Assembly (NCBI RefSeq): GCF_003044185.1
Contig: NZ_PYYB01000001.1
Location: forward strand, 1,692,977-1,756,976
Source of the DNA: Paraconexibacter algicola
Lineage (GTDB): Bacteria > Actinomycetota > Thermoleophilia > Solirubrobacterales > Solirubrobacteraceae
DNA: 64,000 nucleotides
Reading direction: 5' to 3'
Shown: one piece after another, positions 24,022 through 31,605 of the stretch
How the letters are laid out: every line of letters begins with the position of its first letter
Position numbering within the stretch: position 1 is the stretch's first letter
Translations under genes and position numbers: made by a program
Notes under the pieces: generated by a model
Databases searched by the model: none
What the model was told of the DNA's origin: nothing
Seen by the model: only the letters and a program-made list of their open reading frames with translations

Positions 24022-24783
24022 CTACAGGACGGAGGCGCGCGCGCCGCCGTCGAGGACGTAGGCCGAGCCGGAGCTGAAGCTCGACCGGGGGCCCGCGAGG
24101 AACACGGCGAGCTTGCCGACCTCCTCGGGCGTGCCGTAGCGGCCCTGCTTGGCGGCGATCAGGTCGTCGAAGGGCATCGGCAGGCCGAGCGCCTCGAAGT
24201 CCGCCTTGCGGTCGACGACGAGCTGGGTGTCGATGAACCCGGGGCAGATCGCGTTGACGCGGACGCCCGCGTCACGGAGCTCGATCGCCGCGGTCTGCGT
24301 CAGCGACACGACCGCCGCCTTCGACGCCGCGTAGCTGCCGATCAGCGGTGCGGCGGCCTGCGAGGTGATCGACGCGATGTTCACGATCGTCCCGCCGCCG
24401 CCACCGGCGATGACCGGGCCCGCGTAGCGGGTCACCAGGAACACGCCGTCGAGGTTGATCGACGTCACCTTGCGGAAGTCCGCGAGCGACTGCCCGACGA
24501 GCGGGGCCATGTGGGCGATGCCCGCGTTGGCGACCGCGATGTCGAGCCTGCCGTGCGTGTCGACCGCGTGCTGCACGAGCGCCTGGACGTCCTCCTCGCT
24601 GCTGGCGTCCGCCGCGAACGACGAGCCGCCGCCCAGTGCGGAGGAGACGGCCTGGGCCGCGTCGGCGTTGATGTCCGACACGACGACCGTCGCGCCCTCG
24701 GCCGCGAGGGCCTCCGCGACGGCCTTGCCGATGCCCTGTCCGGCACCGGTGACGATGGCGACCTTGCTGTCCAGCTGACCCAT
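24022..24783 (-). CDS. Short-chain dehydrogenase/reductase (SDR)
   Basis: 253 aa. Classical SDR: cofactor loop TGAGQGIG at 13-20, VSDINAD pointing to NAD preference (acidic residue after strand 2), NAG motif AVANAGIAHM, Ser in NIASITS and catalytic YxxxK in SYAASKAAVV near 158. Ends in a typical GSAYVLDGGARASVL tail. The ATG abuts the TAA stop of the next SDR (24784-25545), so both are one transcript. Substrate unknown; the lipid/ketone context suggests an alcohol or hydroxyacyl substrate. Confidence 0.9.
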   Translation of the reverse strand: MGQLDSKVAIVTGAGQGIGKAVAEALAAEGATVVVSDINADAAQAVSSALGGGSSFAADASSEEDVQALVQHAVDTHGRLDIAVANAGIAHMAPLVGQSLADFRKVTSINLDGVFLVTRYAGPVIAGGGGGTIVNIASITSQAAAPLIGSYAASKAAVVSLTQTAAIELRDAGVRVNAICPGFIDTQLVVDRKADFEALGLPMPFDDLIAAKQGRYGTPEEVGKLAVFLAGPRSSFSSGSAYVLDGGARASVL

Positions 24784-25545
24784 TTAGAGCAACCCCGCAG
24801 TCAGAGCGTTGTCGAGGACGTAGTGCGACCCGGTGGTCCACGCCGCGTCGTCGGACGCGAGGAACGCGGTCATCTCGGCGACCTCGGCCGGCGTGCCGCG
24901 ACGGCCCTGCTTGAGCGCCGCGAGCTCCTCGAAGTCCATGCCGGTGAGCGCCTCGACGGGCGCGACCAGGCGGTCGACCATCGCGGTGTCGATGAACGCC
25001 GGGCAGACCGCGTTGATGCGGATGTTGTGCGCGCGCAGCTCGTACGCGGCGACGCGGGTGAGCTGGATGACCGCGGCCTTCGACGCGCAGTAGCTGCCGA
25101 GCAGCGGCGCGCCGCCGACCCCGGCGACCGAGGACATGTTCACGATCGTCCCGCCGCCGGCGGCGACGAGGTGCGGGGTGGCGTGCTTCATGCCCAGCCA
25201 GACGCCCTTGACGTTGATGTCCATCATCCGGTCGAAGTCCTCCTCGGACTGCTCGACCAGGATCGACGCGATCTCGATGCCCGCGTTGTTGACGACGAGG
25301 TTGAACCCGCCGTCGAAGGCCTCCTGGGCGGCCGCGAACTGCGCCTCCTGGTCGGCGGCCGAGGAGACGTCGCAGCGGCTGGAGCCGACGGCGCCGAGCT
25401 CCCTGGCCGTCTCGGCGACGCCCTCCTCGTTGATGTCCGTGAGGTACACGGACGCGCCGCGCTCCACGAACAGCTCCGCGATCGCGCGACCGAGCCCGGT
25501 CGCGGCGCCGGTGATCACGGCTCTCTTGCCCTCCAGCTCTGCCAT
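24784..25545 (-). CDS. Short-chain dehydrogenase/reductase (SDR)
   Basis: 253 aa from ATG 25545 with a good AGGAGGAGAG ribosome site. This start is leadered: the -10 TAGGGT is at 25581-25576. Motifs: TGAATGLG, LTDINEEG, VVNNAGIE, SYCASKAAVIQ and PAFIDTAMVD. About the same length as the downstream SDR and clearly related, so a tandem duplicate is likely. The promoter carries one of the five palindromes (25611-25634), centred about 55 bp upstream of the inferred transcription start. Confidence 0.9.
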   Translation of the reverse strand: MAELEGKRAVITGAATGLGRAIAELFVERGASVYLTDINEEGVAETARELGAVGSSRCDVSSAADQEAQFAAAQEAFDGGFNLVVNNAGIEIASILVEQSEEDFDRMMDINVKGVWLGMKHATPHLVAAGGGTIVNMSSVAGVGGAPLLGSYCASKAAVIQLTRVAAYELRAHNIRINAVCPAFIDTAMVDRLVAPVEALTGMDFEELAALKQGRRGTPAEVAEMTAFLASDDAAWTTGSHYVLDNALTAGLL

Positions 25546-25610
25546 CTCTCCTCCTGGGACGTACTCGGGGACCCGACCCTAGTCCGCGCGTCGCGCACGG
25601 CGGTAGGGCG

Positions 25611-25634
25611 GTTCCCACCCCGGCCCGGGGTGGA
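25611..25634. promoter_or_regulatory. G/C-palindrome element upstream of the SDR pair
   Basis: GGTTCCCACCCCGGCCCGGG followed by GTGG. The core ACCCCGG-C-CCGGGGT at 25617-25631 is a perfect palindrome. Its centre is about 55 bp from the transcription start predicted from TAGGGT at 25581-25576. Confidence 0.45.
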
Positions 25635-25680
25635 GTTGGGCTCCTGCGACAAACGCCCGCGACGGCGGGCGCACGGTCCG

Positions 25681-26418
25681 TCAGGCGCGCGGCCCGGGGA
25701 TGTTGCGGAAGCCGAACGGCTGGCTCTCGCGCCCGGCCTGCACGAACCAGCACTCGCCGCTCATGTCGCCGTCGAACAGCGCGAGGACGGTGTCGGCGAC
25801 CTGCTCGGCGGGGATGATCGGCAGCCCCTGGGCGACGAGCGCCTCGCGGAACGGGGCGATGATCTTCGACTCGCTGAACCCGGGGCAGACCGCGTTGATC
25901 CGCACGCCGCGCTGCTCCTTCATCGCCGCGAGGGAGCGGACCAGGCCCACGACCGCGTGCTTGTTGGCCGCGTACAGCGGGTCGAGCGGCACGGCGGTGA
26001 GCCCGGCCAGCGAGGCGGTGGCGACGATCGCCCCGCCGCCGCGGCGCTCGAACGCCGGCAGCGCGGCGTGGATGCCGAACACGACGCCGTCGAGGTTGAC
26101 CCCCATGACGTGGCGGTAGCGCTCCTCGTCGAACTCCTCGCCGAGGCCGATGCCGCTGGAGACGCCCGCGTTGGCGTAGAGGAGGTCGAGTCCTCCGTAG
26201 GTCGCCTCGGTGGCGGCGACCGCGGCGCGGTTCTCCTCCAGGGAGCGCACGTCGCAGCGCACGAACGTGCCGCCGAGCTCCTCGGCGACCGCCTGGCCAC
26301 CGGCCTCGTCGACGTCGGCGCACATGACCTGGGCACCGCGGGCGGCGAGCGCGGTGGCGACGGCGCGGCCGAGACCGCTCGCCGCGCCGGTGACGAGGGC
26401 GACCTGGGGAGAGCTCAT
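25681..26418 (-). CDS. Short-chain dehydrogenase/reductase (SDR)
   Basis: 245 aa from ATG 26418. TGAASGLGRA, MCADVDEAGG, YANAGVSSG, TASLAG and PLYAANKHAVV; the YxxxK pair is intact although the usual Ser before Lys is Asn. TAGGCT at 26430-26425 lies six bases upstream and begins with the TAG stop of the preceding gene, so it may be transcribed alone as a leaderless mRNA. It ends 136 bp before the next SDR start and lacks that pair's promoter arrangement. Substrate unknown. Confidence 0.88.
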   Translation of the reverse strand: MSSPQVALVTGAASGLGRAVATALAARGAQVMCADVDEAGGQAVAEELGGTFVRCDVRSLEENRAAVAATEATYGGLDLLYANAGVSSGIGLGEEFDEERYRHVMGVNLDGVVFGIHAALPAFERRGGGAIVATASLAGLTAVPLDPLYAANKHAVVGLVRSLAAMKEQRGVRINAVCPGFSESKIIAPFREALVAQGLPIIPAEQVADTVLALFDGDMSGECWFVQAGRESQPFGFRNIPGPRA

Positions 26419-26424
26419 GGGCGC

Positions 26425-26430
26425 AGCCTA
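26425..26430 (-). promoter_or_regulatory. -10 box of the SDR gene, overlapping the upstream stop codon
   Basis: TAGGCT lies six bases before ATG 26418. Its TAG is also the stop codon of the membrane-protein gene at 26428-26898. Confidence 0.45.
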
Positions 26431-26898
26431 CGCGGCGGCGCGGGAGGCGCGCCCGCGCGGGGGCCCGCCGAGCACGGCGGCGGCCAGCGCGACGAGCGCG
26501 GAGACCACGAGGACGGCCGCCCACGAGCCGATCTCGTGCCCGAGCGGGTGTGAGACGACGAACAGGGCCAGCGCGACGAGCAGCAGGACCGCGGTCCGCG
26601 CGGTGCCGGCGACCGGGCGGACCTGGCGCGCGCACCACACGCCGCCGGCGACGAGCACGAGCCCGCCGAGCGGGCGCACGCCGGTGAGATCGGCGACCCC
26701 GAAGCCGAGGAGGAAGCTGAGCGCGGCGACGAGCGGGACGGGCACCACGAACAGGGTACGGACGAGGCGGCCGTCCGGGTCCCAGGACGGGGTGGCGACC
26801 GGCTGGCCGCCACCACGCCCGTGGGATGAGGGAGGGTGCTGCTGGAGCGGGTCCGCTCCGGTCCTTGCACCGCGGACGGCTGTGACATCCCCGGCCAC
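26428..26898 (-). CDS. Four-helix membrane protein of unknown function
   Basis: 156 aa from GTG 26898. The polar N-terminal 45 residues are followed by four hydrophobic segments: TLFVVPVPLVAALSFLLGFG, PLGGLVLVAGGVW, RTAVLLLVALALFVV and WAAVLVVSALVALAAAVLGG. His is present only in the loop SHPLGHEIG. TACCGT at 26909-26904 is five bases upstream. A G/C palindrome of the shared type is centred about 63 bp before the start. Family not recognised. Confidence 0.65.
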   Translation of the reverse strand: MAGDVTAVRGARTGADPLQQHPPSSHGRGGGQPVATPSWDPDGRLVRTLFVVPVPLVAALSFLLGFGVADLTGVRPLGGLVLVAGGVWCARQVRPVAGTARTAVLLLVALALFVVSHPLGHEIGSWAAVLVVSALVALAAAVLGGPPRGRASRAAA

Positions 26899-26950
26899 CG
26901 ACCACGGTAGGCGGACGGTGACGGCCGTCGCATCGGCCCGGCGCGGGACC

Positions 26951-26970
26951 TTCGTCCCCCGTTGGGGGCA
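26951..26970. promoter_or_regulatory. G/C-palindrome element upstream of the membrane-protein gene
   Basis: TTCGTCCCCCGTTGGGGGCA closely matches the element at 17525-17543 (TTCACCCCGGAGGGGGCA). It lies about 63 bp upstream of GTG 26898, behind a TACCGT -10 box. Confidence 0.5.
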
Positions 26971-26980
26971 GGCCCGCGGC

Positions 26981-27373
26981 TCAGTGCCCCCGGCGGGCGA
27001 AGATCGCGAAGGTGCCGACGGCGGTCGCCATCAGCGTCCCGTCCTCGTGCAGGACCTCGGCGCGCAGGGAGGCCGCCCGGGCGGTGCGGCGGTCCATCGT
27101 CGCGGTCGCGCGGATGCGGCCCTCGCGCGCCGACCGCAGGTAGTTCACCGAGATGTTCGTGGTCGCGATGTCCTCGTCCTCGGTGACGTGCGCCCAGAGC
27201 GCGGTGGCCATCGCGTAGTCGATCAGCGCCATCGTGACCGGCCCGGAGACCAGGCCCGCCGGGTTGAACAGCGCGGGACGGACGTCGAGCTCGGTGACGC
27301 CGCTCGCCGGGAGGCGCATCCCGAGCCAGCGGGTGACGTCGTCGACGGCCTGGTCGGCAGGTCGTCCGGTCAT
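26981..27373 (-). CDS. PaaI-type hotdog thioesterase
   Basis: 130 aa from ATG 27373. The hotdog signature FNPAGLVSGPVTMALIDYAM at about 36-55 resembles the NxxGxxHGG/D motif of PaaI-family acyl-CoA thioesterases, with Pro in place of the second Gly. Strands TNISVNYLR and RIRATATM plus AEVLHEDGTLMATAVGTFAI complete the fold. Hydrolysis of a short or aromatic acyl-CoA is likely. GATACT seven bases upstream suggests its own leaderless promoter. Confidence 0.8.
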   Translation of the reverse strand: MTGRPADQAVDDVTRWLGMRLPASGVTELDVRPALFNPAGLVSGPVTMALIDYAMATALWAHVTEDEDIATTNISVNYLRSAREGRIRATATMDRRTARAASLRAEVLHEDGTLMATAVGTFAIFARRGH

Positions 27374-27428
27374 GGCGCCCAGTATCGCGGGCGCCGGTGC
27401 CGGACGACCGGCCGAGGGAACCTCCGGG

Positions 27429-28133
27429 CTACAGGAAGCTGACGCGCCCGGTCTCCAGGTCGTAGCGGGCGGAGACGATCGCCAGGCGGCCGTCGGCGAT
27501 CCGCGGGGCGAGGATCGGGTTCTGGCGCAGGATGCGGGCCTGGCGCTTGGCGTTGAAATTGATCGCCGACTCGACGATGTCCTTCGCCCCCGCCTTCTTC
27601 GCGGCCTCGACCGACGGGGCGATCGACTTCGCGAGCGCCCCGACGTTCTCGGACGCCTTGAAGTTCGGGTCCTCCAGCGCGGCCTTGGTCGCCTTGACGG
27701 CGCCGCAGGCCTCGTGGCCCATGACGACGATCAGCGGCACGCCGAACTCCTCGGCGGCGAACTCCAGCGAGCCGACGCCCTCGGGCGAGGTGACGTTGCC
27801 GGCGAGCCGGACGATGAACAGGTCGCCCAGGCCGCGGTCGAAGACGAGCTCCGGCGGGACGCGGGAGTCCGAGCAGGACAGGATGCTCGCGAACGGCGTC
27901 TGGCCCTCGGCCTGCGCCACGCGGCGGCCGCGCGAGCGGTTCGGACCGGCCATTCGGCTGGAGACGTAGCGGCGGTTGCCGGCACGCAGGCGGGCGAGCG
28001 CCTGGCCGGGCGTCAGGCCGCTGGTCTTCTCCGACGCGGAGGCGGGCGTGGCGAGCAGGCCGCCACCGGCGACGGCACCGGCCGCGACGGCGGAGCCGCG
28101 GGTGATGAGGGATCGGCGGGTGATGTCGGACAT
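27429..28133 (-). CDS. Tat-exported beta-class carbonic anhydrase
   Basis: 234 aa from ATG 28133 with an AAGGAG ribosome site. Residues 1-34 form a twin-arginine signal: TRRSLITRG, then AAGAVAGGGLL and ATPASA. The mature part has all zinc ligands and the dyad of beta carbonic anhydrases: Cys87, Asp89 and Arg91 in SCSDSRVPPE, His140 and Cys143 in GHEACGA. It interconverts CO2 and bicarbonate, predicted in the cell-wall space or at the membrane. An extracytoplasmic beta-type enzyme is less usual than the cytoplasmic form. Faces the response regulator across a 163-bp gap. Confidence 0.9.
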   Translation of the reverse strand: MSDITRRSLITRGSAVAAGAVAGGGLLATPASASEKTSGLTPGQALARLRAGNRRYVSSRMAGPNRSRGRRVAQAEGQTPFASILSCSDSRVPPELVFDRGLGDLFIVRLAGNVTSPEGVGSLEFAAEEFGVPLIVVMGHEACGAVKATKAALEDPNFKASENVGALAKSIAPSVEAAKKAGAKDIVESAINFNAKRQARILRQNPILAPRIADGRLAIVSARYDLETGRVSFL

Positions 28134-28296
28134 CCGGAAGCTCCTTGGTGAGGGGGGAACAGCTGCCCGACGACGGTGACGGTGGCCCTGGCAGCGCTCG
28201 TGCAGGAGCGGTGCAGGGCTCGTGCAGCGTTCGGGCAACGCACCGGCGATTGGCGCGTCGGCGATCCGTCCTCGGCCGTGGGGCGTATGGACCGGT

Positions 28297-29025
28297 GTGA
28301 CCACCGCGCCGCGCACCCGGGTGCTGCTCGTCGAGGACGACCGGTCGATCGCCGCCGGGCTCGTGAAGGGCCTGTCGCGCTACGGCTTCGACGTCGAGGC
28401 CGTCGCGACGGGCGCCGCGGTCCCCGAGCACCCCGACCACGACATCGTCCTGCTGGACCTCGGCCTGCCGGACGTCGACGGGCTCGACGTCTGTCGCGCC
28501 CTCCGCACCCGGTCGGCGGTGCCGATCATCGTCATCACCGCCCGCGGGGACGAGACCGACCGCGTGGTCGGGCTGGAGCTCGGCGCCGACGACTACCTCG
28601 CCAAGCCGTTCGGCCTGCGCGAGCTCGTCGCCCGCATGCGCGCCGTGCTGCGCCGGGTCGCGGCCCCGCCGCCGCTGCCCGCGTCGGTCGCGGTCGCCGT
28701 CGGCGCCCCCGACGAGGCGGCCGCCGTTCCCGGCCCGCAGGTGCTCGGGCGGGTGACGATCGACCGTCGCGCGCGGCGCGTGCTGGTCGACGGCGACGAG
28801 GTCGCCCTCTCCCCGCGCGAGCACGACCTGCTCGTCGCGCTCGCGTCCGACCCGGGCGCGCTGATCACGCGCGAGACGCTCATGTCCGACGTCTGGGACC
28901 GCGAGTGGTTCGGCTCGACCCGCACGCTGAACGTCCACGTCGGCACGCTGCGCCGCAAGCTCGGCGATGCGGTCCGCATCGAGGCGGTCCGCGGGGTCGG
29001 GTACCGCCTGGCGCGCGAGGCCTGA
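28297..29025 (+). CDS. OmpR-family response regulator
   Basis: 242 aa from GTG 28297; an earlier in-frame ATG at 28222 would add a non-conserved extension. Receiver domain at about 7-120: acidic pocket VEDDRS, phospho-acceptor Asp54 in LLDLGLPD, and Lys in LAKPFGL near 104. An Ala/Val-rich linker leads to a winged helix at about 150-240 (VALSPREHDLLVAL, TLNVHVGTLRRKLGD, VRGVGYRLA). Six bases from the histidine-kinase gene, so the two form a two-component operon. Confidence 0.93.
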   Translation: MTTAPRTRVLLVEDDRSIAAGLVKGLSRYGFDVEAVATGAAVPEHPDHDIVLLDLGLPDVDGLDVCRALRTRSAVPIIVITARGDETDRVVGLELGADDYLAKPFGLRELVARMRAVLRRVAAPPPLPASVAVAVGAPDEAAAVPGPQVLGRVTIDRRARRVLVDGDEVALSPREHDLLVALASDPGALITRETLMSDVWDREWFGSTRTLNVHVGTLRRKLGDAVRIEAVRGVGYRLAREA

Positions 29026-29031
29026 CCCTCC

Positions 29032-30396
29032 GTGGTCCGCCGGCTCGTCACCTCGTACGTCGCGCTCGTCGCGCTGGCGCTCATCGCGTTCACGATCCCG
29101 GTGGCGATCACGCTCGTGCAGCAGCTCGGCGACCAGCAGCAGGCGCGCGTCGAACGCGACGCCCGCGGCCTCGCCGCGCTGGTCGGGGCGCCCGAGGTGA
29201 GCGTCGCCGCCGTCCGCCGGCTCGCCGCGGAGATCGAGGCGGAGTCCGGCGGGCGCGTGTCCGCGGTCGGTCGGGACGGCGCGCCGATCGGCGGGCTGCC
29301 GCGCCCCGGCGGGGCGAGCGCGCTGTCCGCCCTCGCGGGGGAGGAGGTCGTGGAGCGCGGGGACCGGCCGGAGCTCGGCGAGGACGGCATCGCGATCACG
29401 GTCCCGGCGCGCGACGACGCCGGCCGCGTCGTCGGCGTCGTGCGCGTGGTCGAGTCCGATGCCGAGCGCGAGGAGCAGCTCGCCTCGATCTGGACGCTGC
29501 GCGGGGCGATCGCCGCGGTCGTCATCCTGCTCGGCGGCATCGTCGGGGTCCGTCTCGCCCGCCGCCTCACCCGGCCGCTGCGCGACCTGCGCGAGGTCGC
29601 CGCCCGGGTCGGTGCCGGGGACTTCTCCGCCCGCGCGGGCGAGACCGGTCCGCCCGAGGTCGTCCAGCTCGCGACGACGCTGAACGACACGACCCGTCGT
29701 CTCGACGAGCTGCTCGGCCTCCAGCGCACGTTCGTGGCCGACGCGTCGCACCAGCTGCGCACGCCGCTCGCCGCGATCCGGCTGTGGGTCGACTCCGCCG
29801 CCGAGACCGTCGAGGACCTCGACACGCGCGAGGACCTCGACCGCGCGACCGAGGAGATCGACCGCATGGCCCGCCTGATCGACGCGATGCTGCTGCTGGC
29901 GCGGGCCGAGGACTCGCCCGCCCGTGCGGTGCCGGTCGACCTCGACGCGCTCGTGCACGAGCGCCGGCCCGGCTGGGACGAGCGCGCGCAGTCCACGCAC
30001 GCCCGCGTCGTCACCGAGCTGGACCCGGGCCTCGTGGTCCGGGGTCGCGCGGCGAGCCTCGAGCAGGTGCTCGACAACCTCGTGGACAACGCGCTCGGGG
30101 TCGGTGCCCGCGAGGTCGCGGTCCGGGCGTGCGCGGAGGCCGGACGGGTGGTCGTGACGGTCGCCGACGACGGGCCCGGCCTGCGGCCCGCCGACCGGGA
30201 GCGGGCGTTCGACCGGTTCTGGCGCGGGCCGGGCGCCGACGAGCGTCCCGGGTCCGGCCTGGGGCTGGCGATCGTGCGGCGGCTCGTCGAGCAGGAGGGC
30301 GGCGAGGTGACGCTCGAGGCGTCCCCGACCGGCGGCCTGCTCGTGCGGATGACGCTCCCGGCGGACCGGGCGGCGACGCCCGCGGGCGTCCGCTGA
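29032..30396 (+). CDS. Membrane sensor histidine kinase
   Basis: 454 aa from GTG 29032. Transmembrane helices at about 8-31 and 155-175 bracket an extracytoplasmic sensor of about 120 residues. HAMP follows at about 175-230, then HisKA with phospho-His240 (VADASHQLRTPLAAIR), N-box LDNLVDNA, G1 VADDGPGL and G2 GSGLGLAIVRRLVEQ. It partners the response regulator just upstream. The sensor has no recognised ligand motif. Confidence 0.93.
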   Translation: MVRRLVTSYVALVALALIAFTIPVAITLVQQLGDQQQARVERDARGLAALVGAPEVSVAAVRRLAAEIEAESGGRVSAVGRDGAPIGGLPRPGGASALSALAGEEVVERGDRPELGEDGIAITVPARDDAGRVVGVVRVVESDAEREEQLASIWTLRGAIAAVVILLGGIVGVRLARRLTRPLRDLREVAARVGAGDFSARAGETGPPEVVQLATTLNDTTRRLDELLGLQRTFVADASHQLRTPLAAIRLWVDSAAETVEDLDTREDLDRATEEIDRMARLIDAMLLLARAEDSPARAVPVDLDALVHERRPGWDERAQSTHARVVTELDPGLVVRGRAASLEQVLDNLVDNALGVGAREVAVRACAEAGRVVVTVADDGPGLRPADRERAFDRFWRGPGADERPGSGLGLAIVRRLVEQEGGEVTLEASPTGGLLVRMTLPADRAATPAGVR

Positions 30397-30412
30397 GGCG
30401 CGGTGCCCGGCG

Positions 30413-30685
30413 TCAGGCCGGGCGGTTCTCCCACTCGCGCCGCAGCCGCTCGAACTGGTCCCAGTCCGGGGTCAGCAGCGACGGGGCGACCCCGACCGCG
30501 CGCCACAGGCCGCGCGCCCAGCCCGCCAGGACGAGCAGCACCCCGGCGCCGAGCAACAGGCCGCCGACCGGGGCGTCGTCGAGCAGCCGCACCGCGTACG
30601 AGAACGCGATGATCGCGCCCACGAGCGGGACGCCCGCGAGGACGAGCGTGAGGGCGGCGTGACGGATGCTGGCGGGGTTCCACAT
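30413..30685 (-). CDS. Small two-helix membrane protein
   Basis: 90 aa. Two predicted transmembrane helices (LTLVLAGVPLVGAIIAFSYA; GGLLLGAGVLLVLAGWARGL) followed by a cytoplasmic tail WDQFERLRREWENRPA. Convergent with the histidine-kinase gene, 16 bp apart. Function unknown. Confidence 0.6.
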   Translation of the reverse strand: MWNPASIRHAALTLVLAGVPLVGAIIAFSYAVRLLDDAPVGGLLLGAGVLLVLAGWARGLWRAVGVAPSLLTPDWDQFERLRREWENRPA

Positions 30686-30729
30686 GGCGGGTCTTCAGAG
30701 GGTACGCCTCACCCCTGGCATCGGACGAT

Positions 30730-30755
30730 CGGCGCGGGGCTTGAGCCCCGCGCCG
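30730..30755 (-). terminator. Terminator of the neutral-lipid operon
   Basis: A perfect 12-bp inverted repeat, CGGCGCGGGGCT with its complement, separated by TG. It begins nine bases past the lipase stop at 30765. There is no T-run, but the stem is exceptionally strong. Confidence 0.75.
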
Positions 30756-30764
30756 TGACGCAGC

Positions 30765-31574
30765 TCACAGAACGCGGTCGACGAACGCCGTCACCGCGGC
30801 GATGACCTCGTCCTTGTTCGTCTCGTTGAGCACCTCGTGCATCGCGCCCTCGTAGGCGTGGTGCTCGCTGTCGGGCCCCTGCAGCCGCTCGACGACGGCC
30901 CGGGCGAGCGGGTAGGGCACGAGCTGGTCCTCGGTCCCGTGCACGTACAGCAGCGGCAGGTCCCCGAACCCGGGGCCCGCCTCGATCGCCTTCGCGCTCG
31001 CCAGGAACGCCTCGAGCGTCGGGCGCTGGAACGGGCCGTGGTAGACGAGCGTGTCGGCGGCGTACGCCTCCCCGACCGCCGGGTCGCGCGAGAGGACGGC
31101 GGGGTCCAGCGGCACGTCCGGGATCGGGTCGAGCTCGAGCAGCCCGAACATCGGGTTCTCCGCCCCGAGCGCGGGACCGGAGAGGATCAGGCCGCGCAGG
31201 CGCTCACCGTGCAGCTGCGCGTAGCGGGTCGCGATCAGCCCGCCCATCGAGTGCCCGAGCAGCACGAGCGGCAGGCCGGGGTTCGCGGCGACGGCGAGGT
31301 CGGCGACCGCGTCGAGGTCCGCGACCTGCACGGCGTCGAAGTCGGTCAGCAGCGCCCGGTCGCCCTCGCTGAGCCCGTGACCGTGATGGTCGGGGGCGTA
31401 CACGTCGGCCCCGTGCGCCACGAGCGCCTGCGCGACGTGTTCGTAGCGGCCGGCGTGCTCGCCGTAGCCGTGCGACAGCAGCAGGACGTAGCGGGCGTTC
31501 TCGCACGGCCAGTGGTGCACGTGCAGCCGGCCCGCGCGGCCGGCGATCTCGAGGGTGGAGGAGGTCGTGCTCAT
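30765..31574 (-). CDS. Monoacylglycerol lipase (alpha/beta hydrolase)
   Basis: 269 aa. Serine hydrolase: oxyanion loop LSHGYGEHAGRY, nucleophile elbow LLGHSMGG with Ser109, Asp216 in HGTEDQLVP and His246 in GAMHEVLNE. This Asp/His pattern and length match monoglyceride lipases (MGL, Rv0183-like). Last gene of the lipid operon; it begins 31 bp after the second PlsB-like gene. Releases fatty acid and glycerol from monoacylglycerol, giving the operon a turnover branch. Confidence 0.88.
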   Translation of the reverse strand: MSTTSSTLEIAGRAGRLHVHHWPCENARYVLLLSHGYGEHAGRYEHVAQALVAHGADVYAPDHHGHGLSEGDRALLTDFDAVQVADLDAVADLAVAANPGLPLVLLGHSMGGLIATRYAQLHGERLRGLILSGPALGAENPMFGLLELDPIPDVPLDPAVLSRDPAVGEAYAADTLVYHGPFQRPTLEAFLASAKAIEAGPGFGDLPLLYVHGTEDQLVPYPLARAVVERLQGPDSEHHAYEGAMHEVLNETNKDEVIAAVTAFVDRVL

Positions 31575-31605
31575 GGGGATGGGTCTCCAGGGTCGGGGTC
31601 GGGGG

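Noticed and set aside
30413..30662. Plus-strand continuation of the histidine-kinase region as a larger fused frame (28176-30662)
   Set aside because: This is the +1-shifted shadow of the response regulator and kinase; the true frames carry all catalytic motifs.
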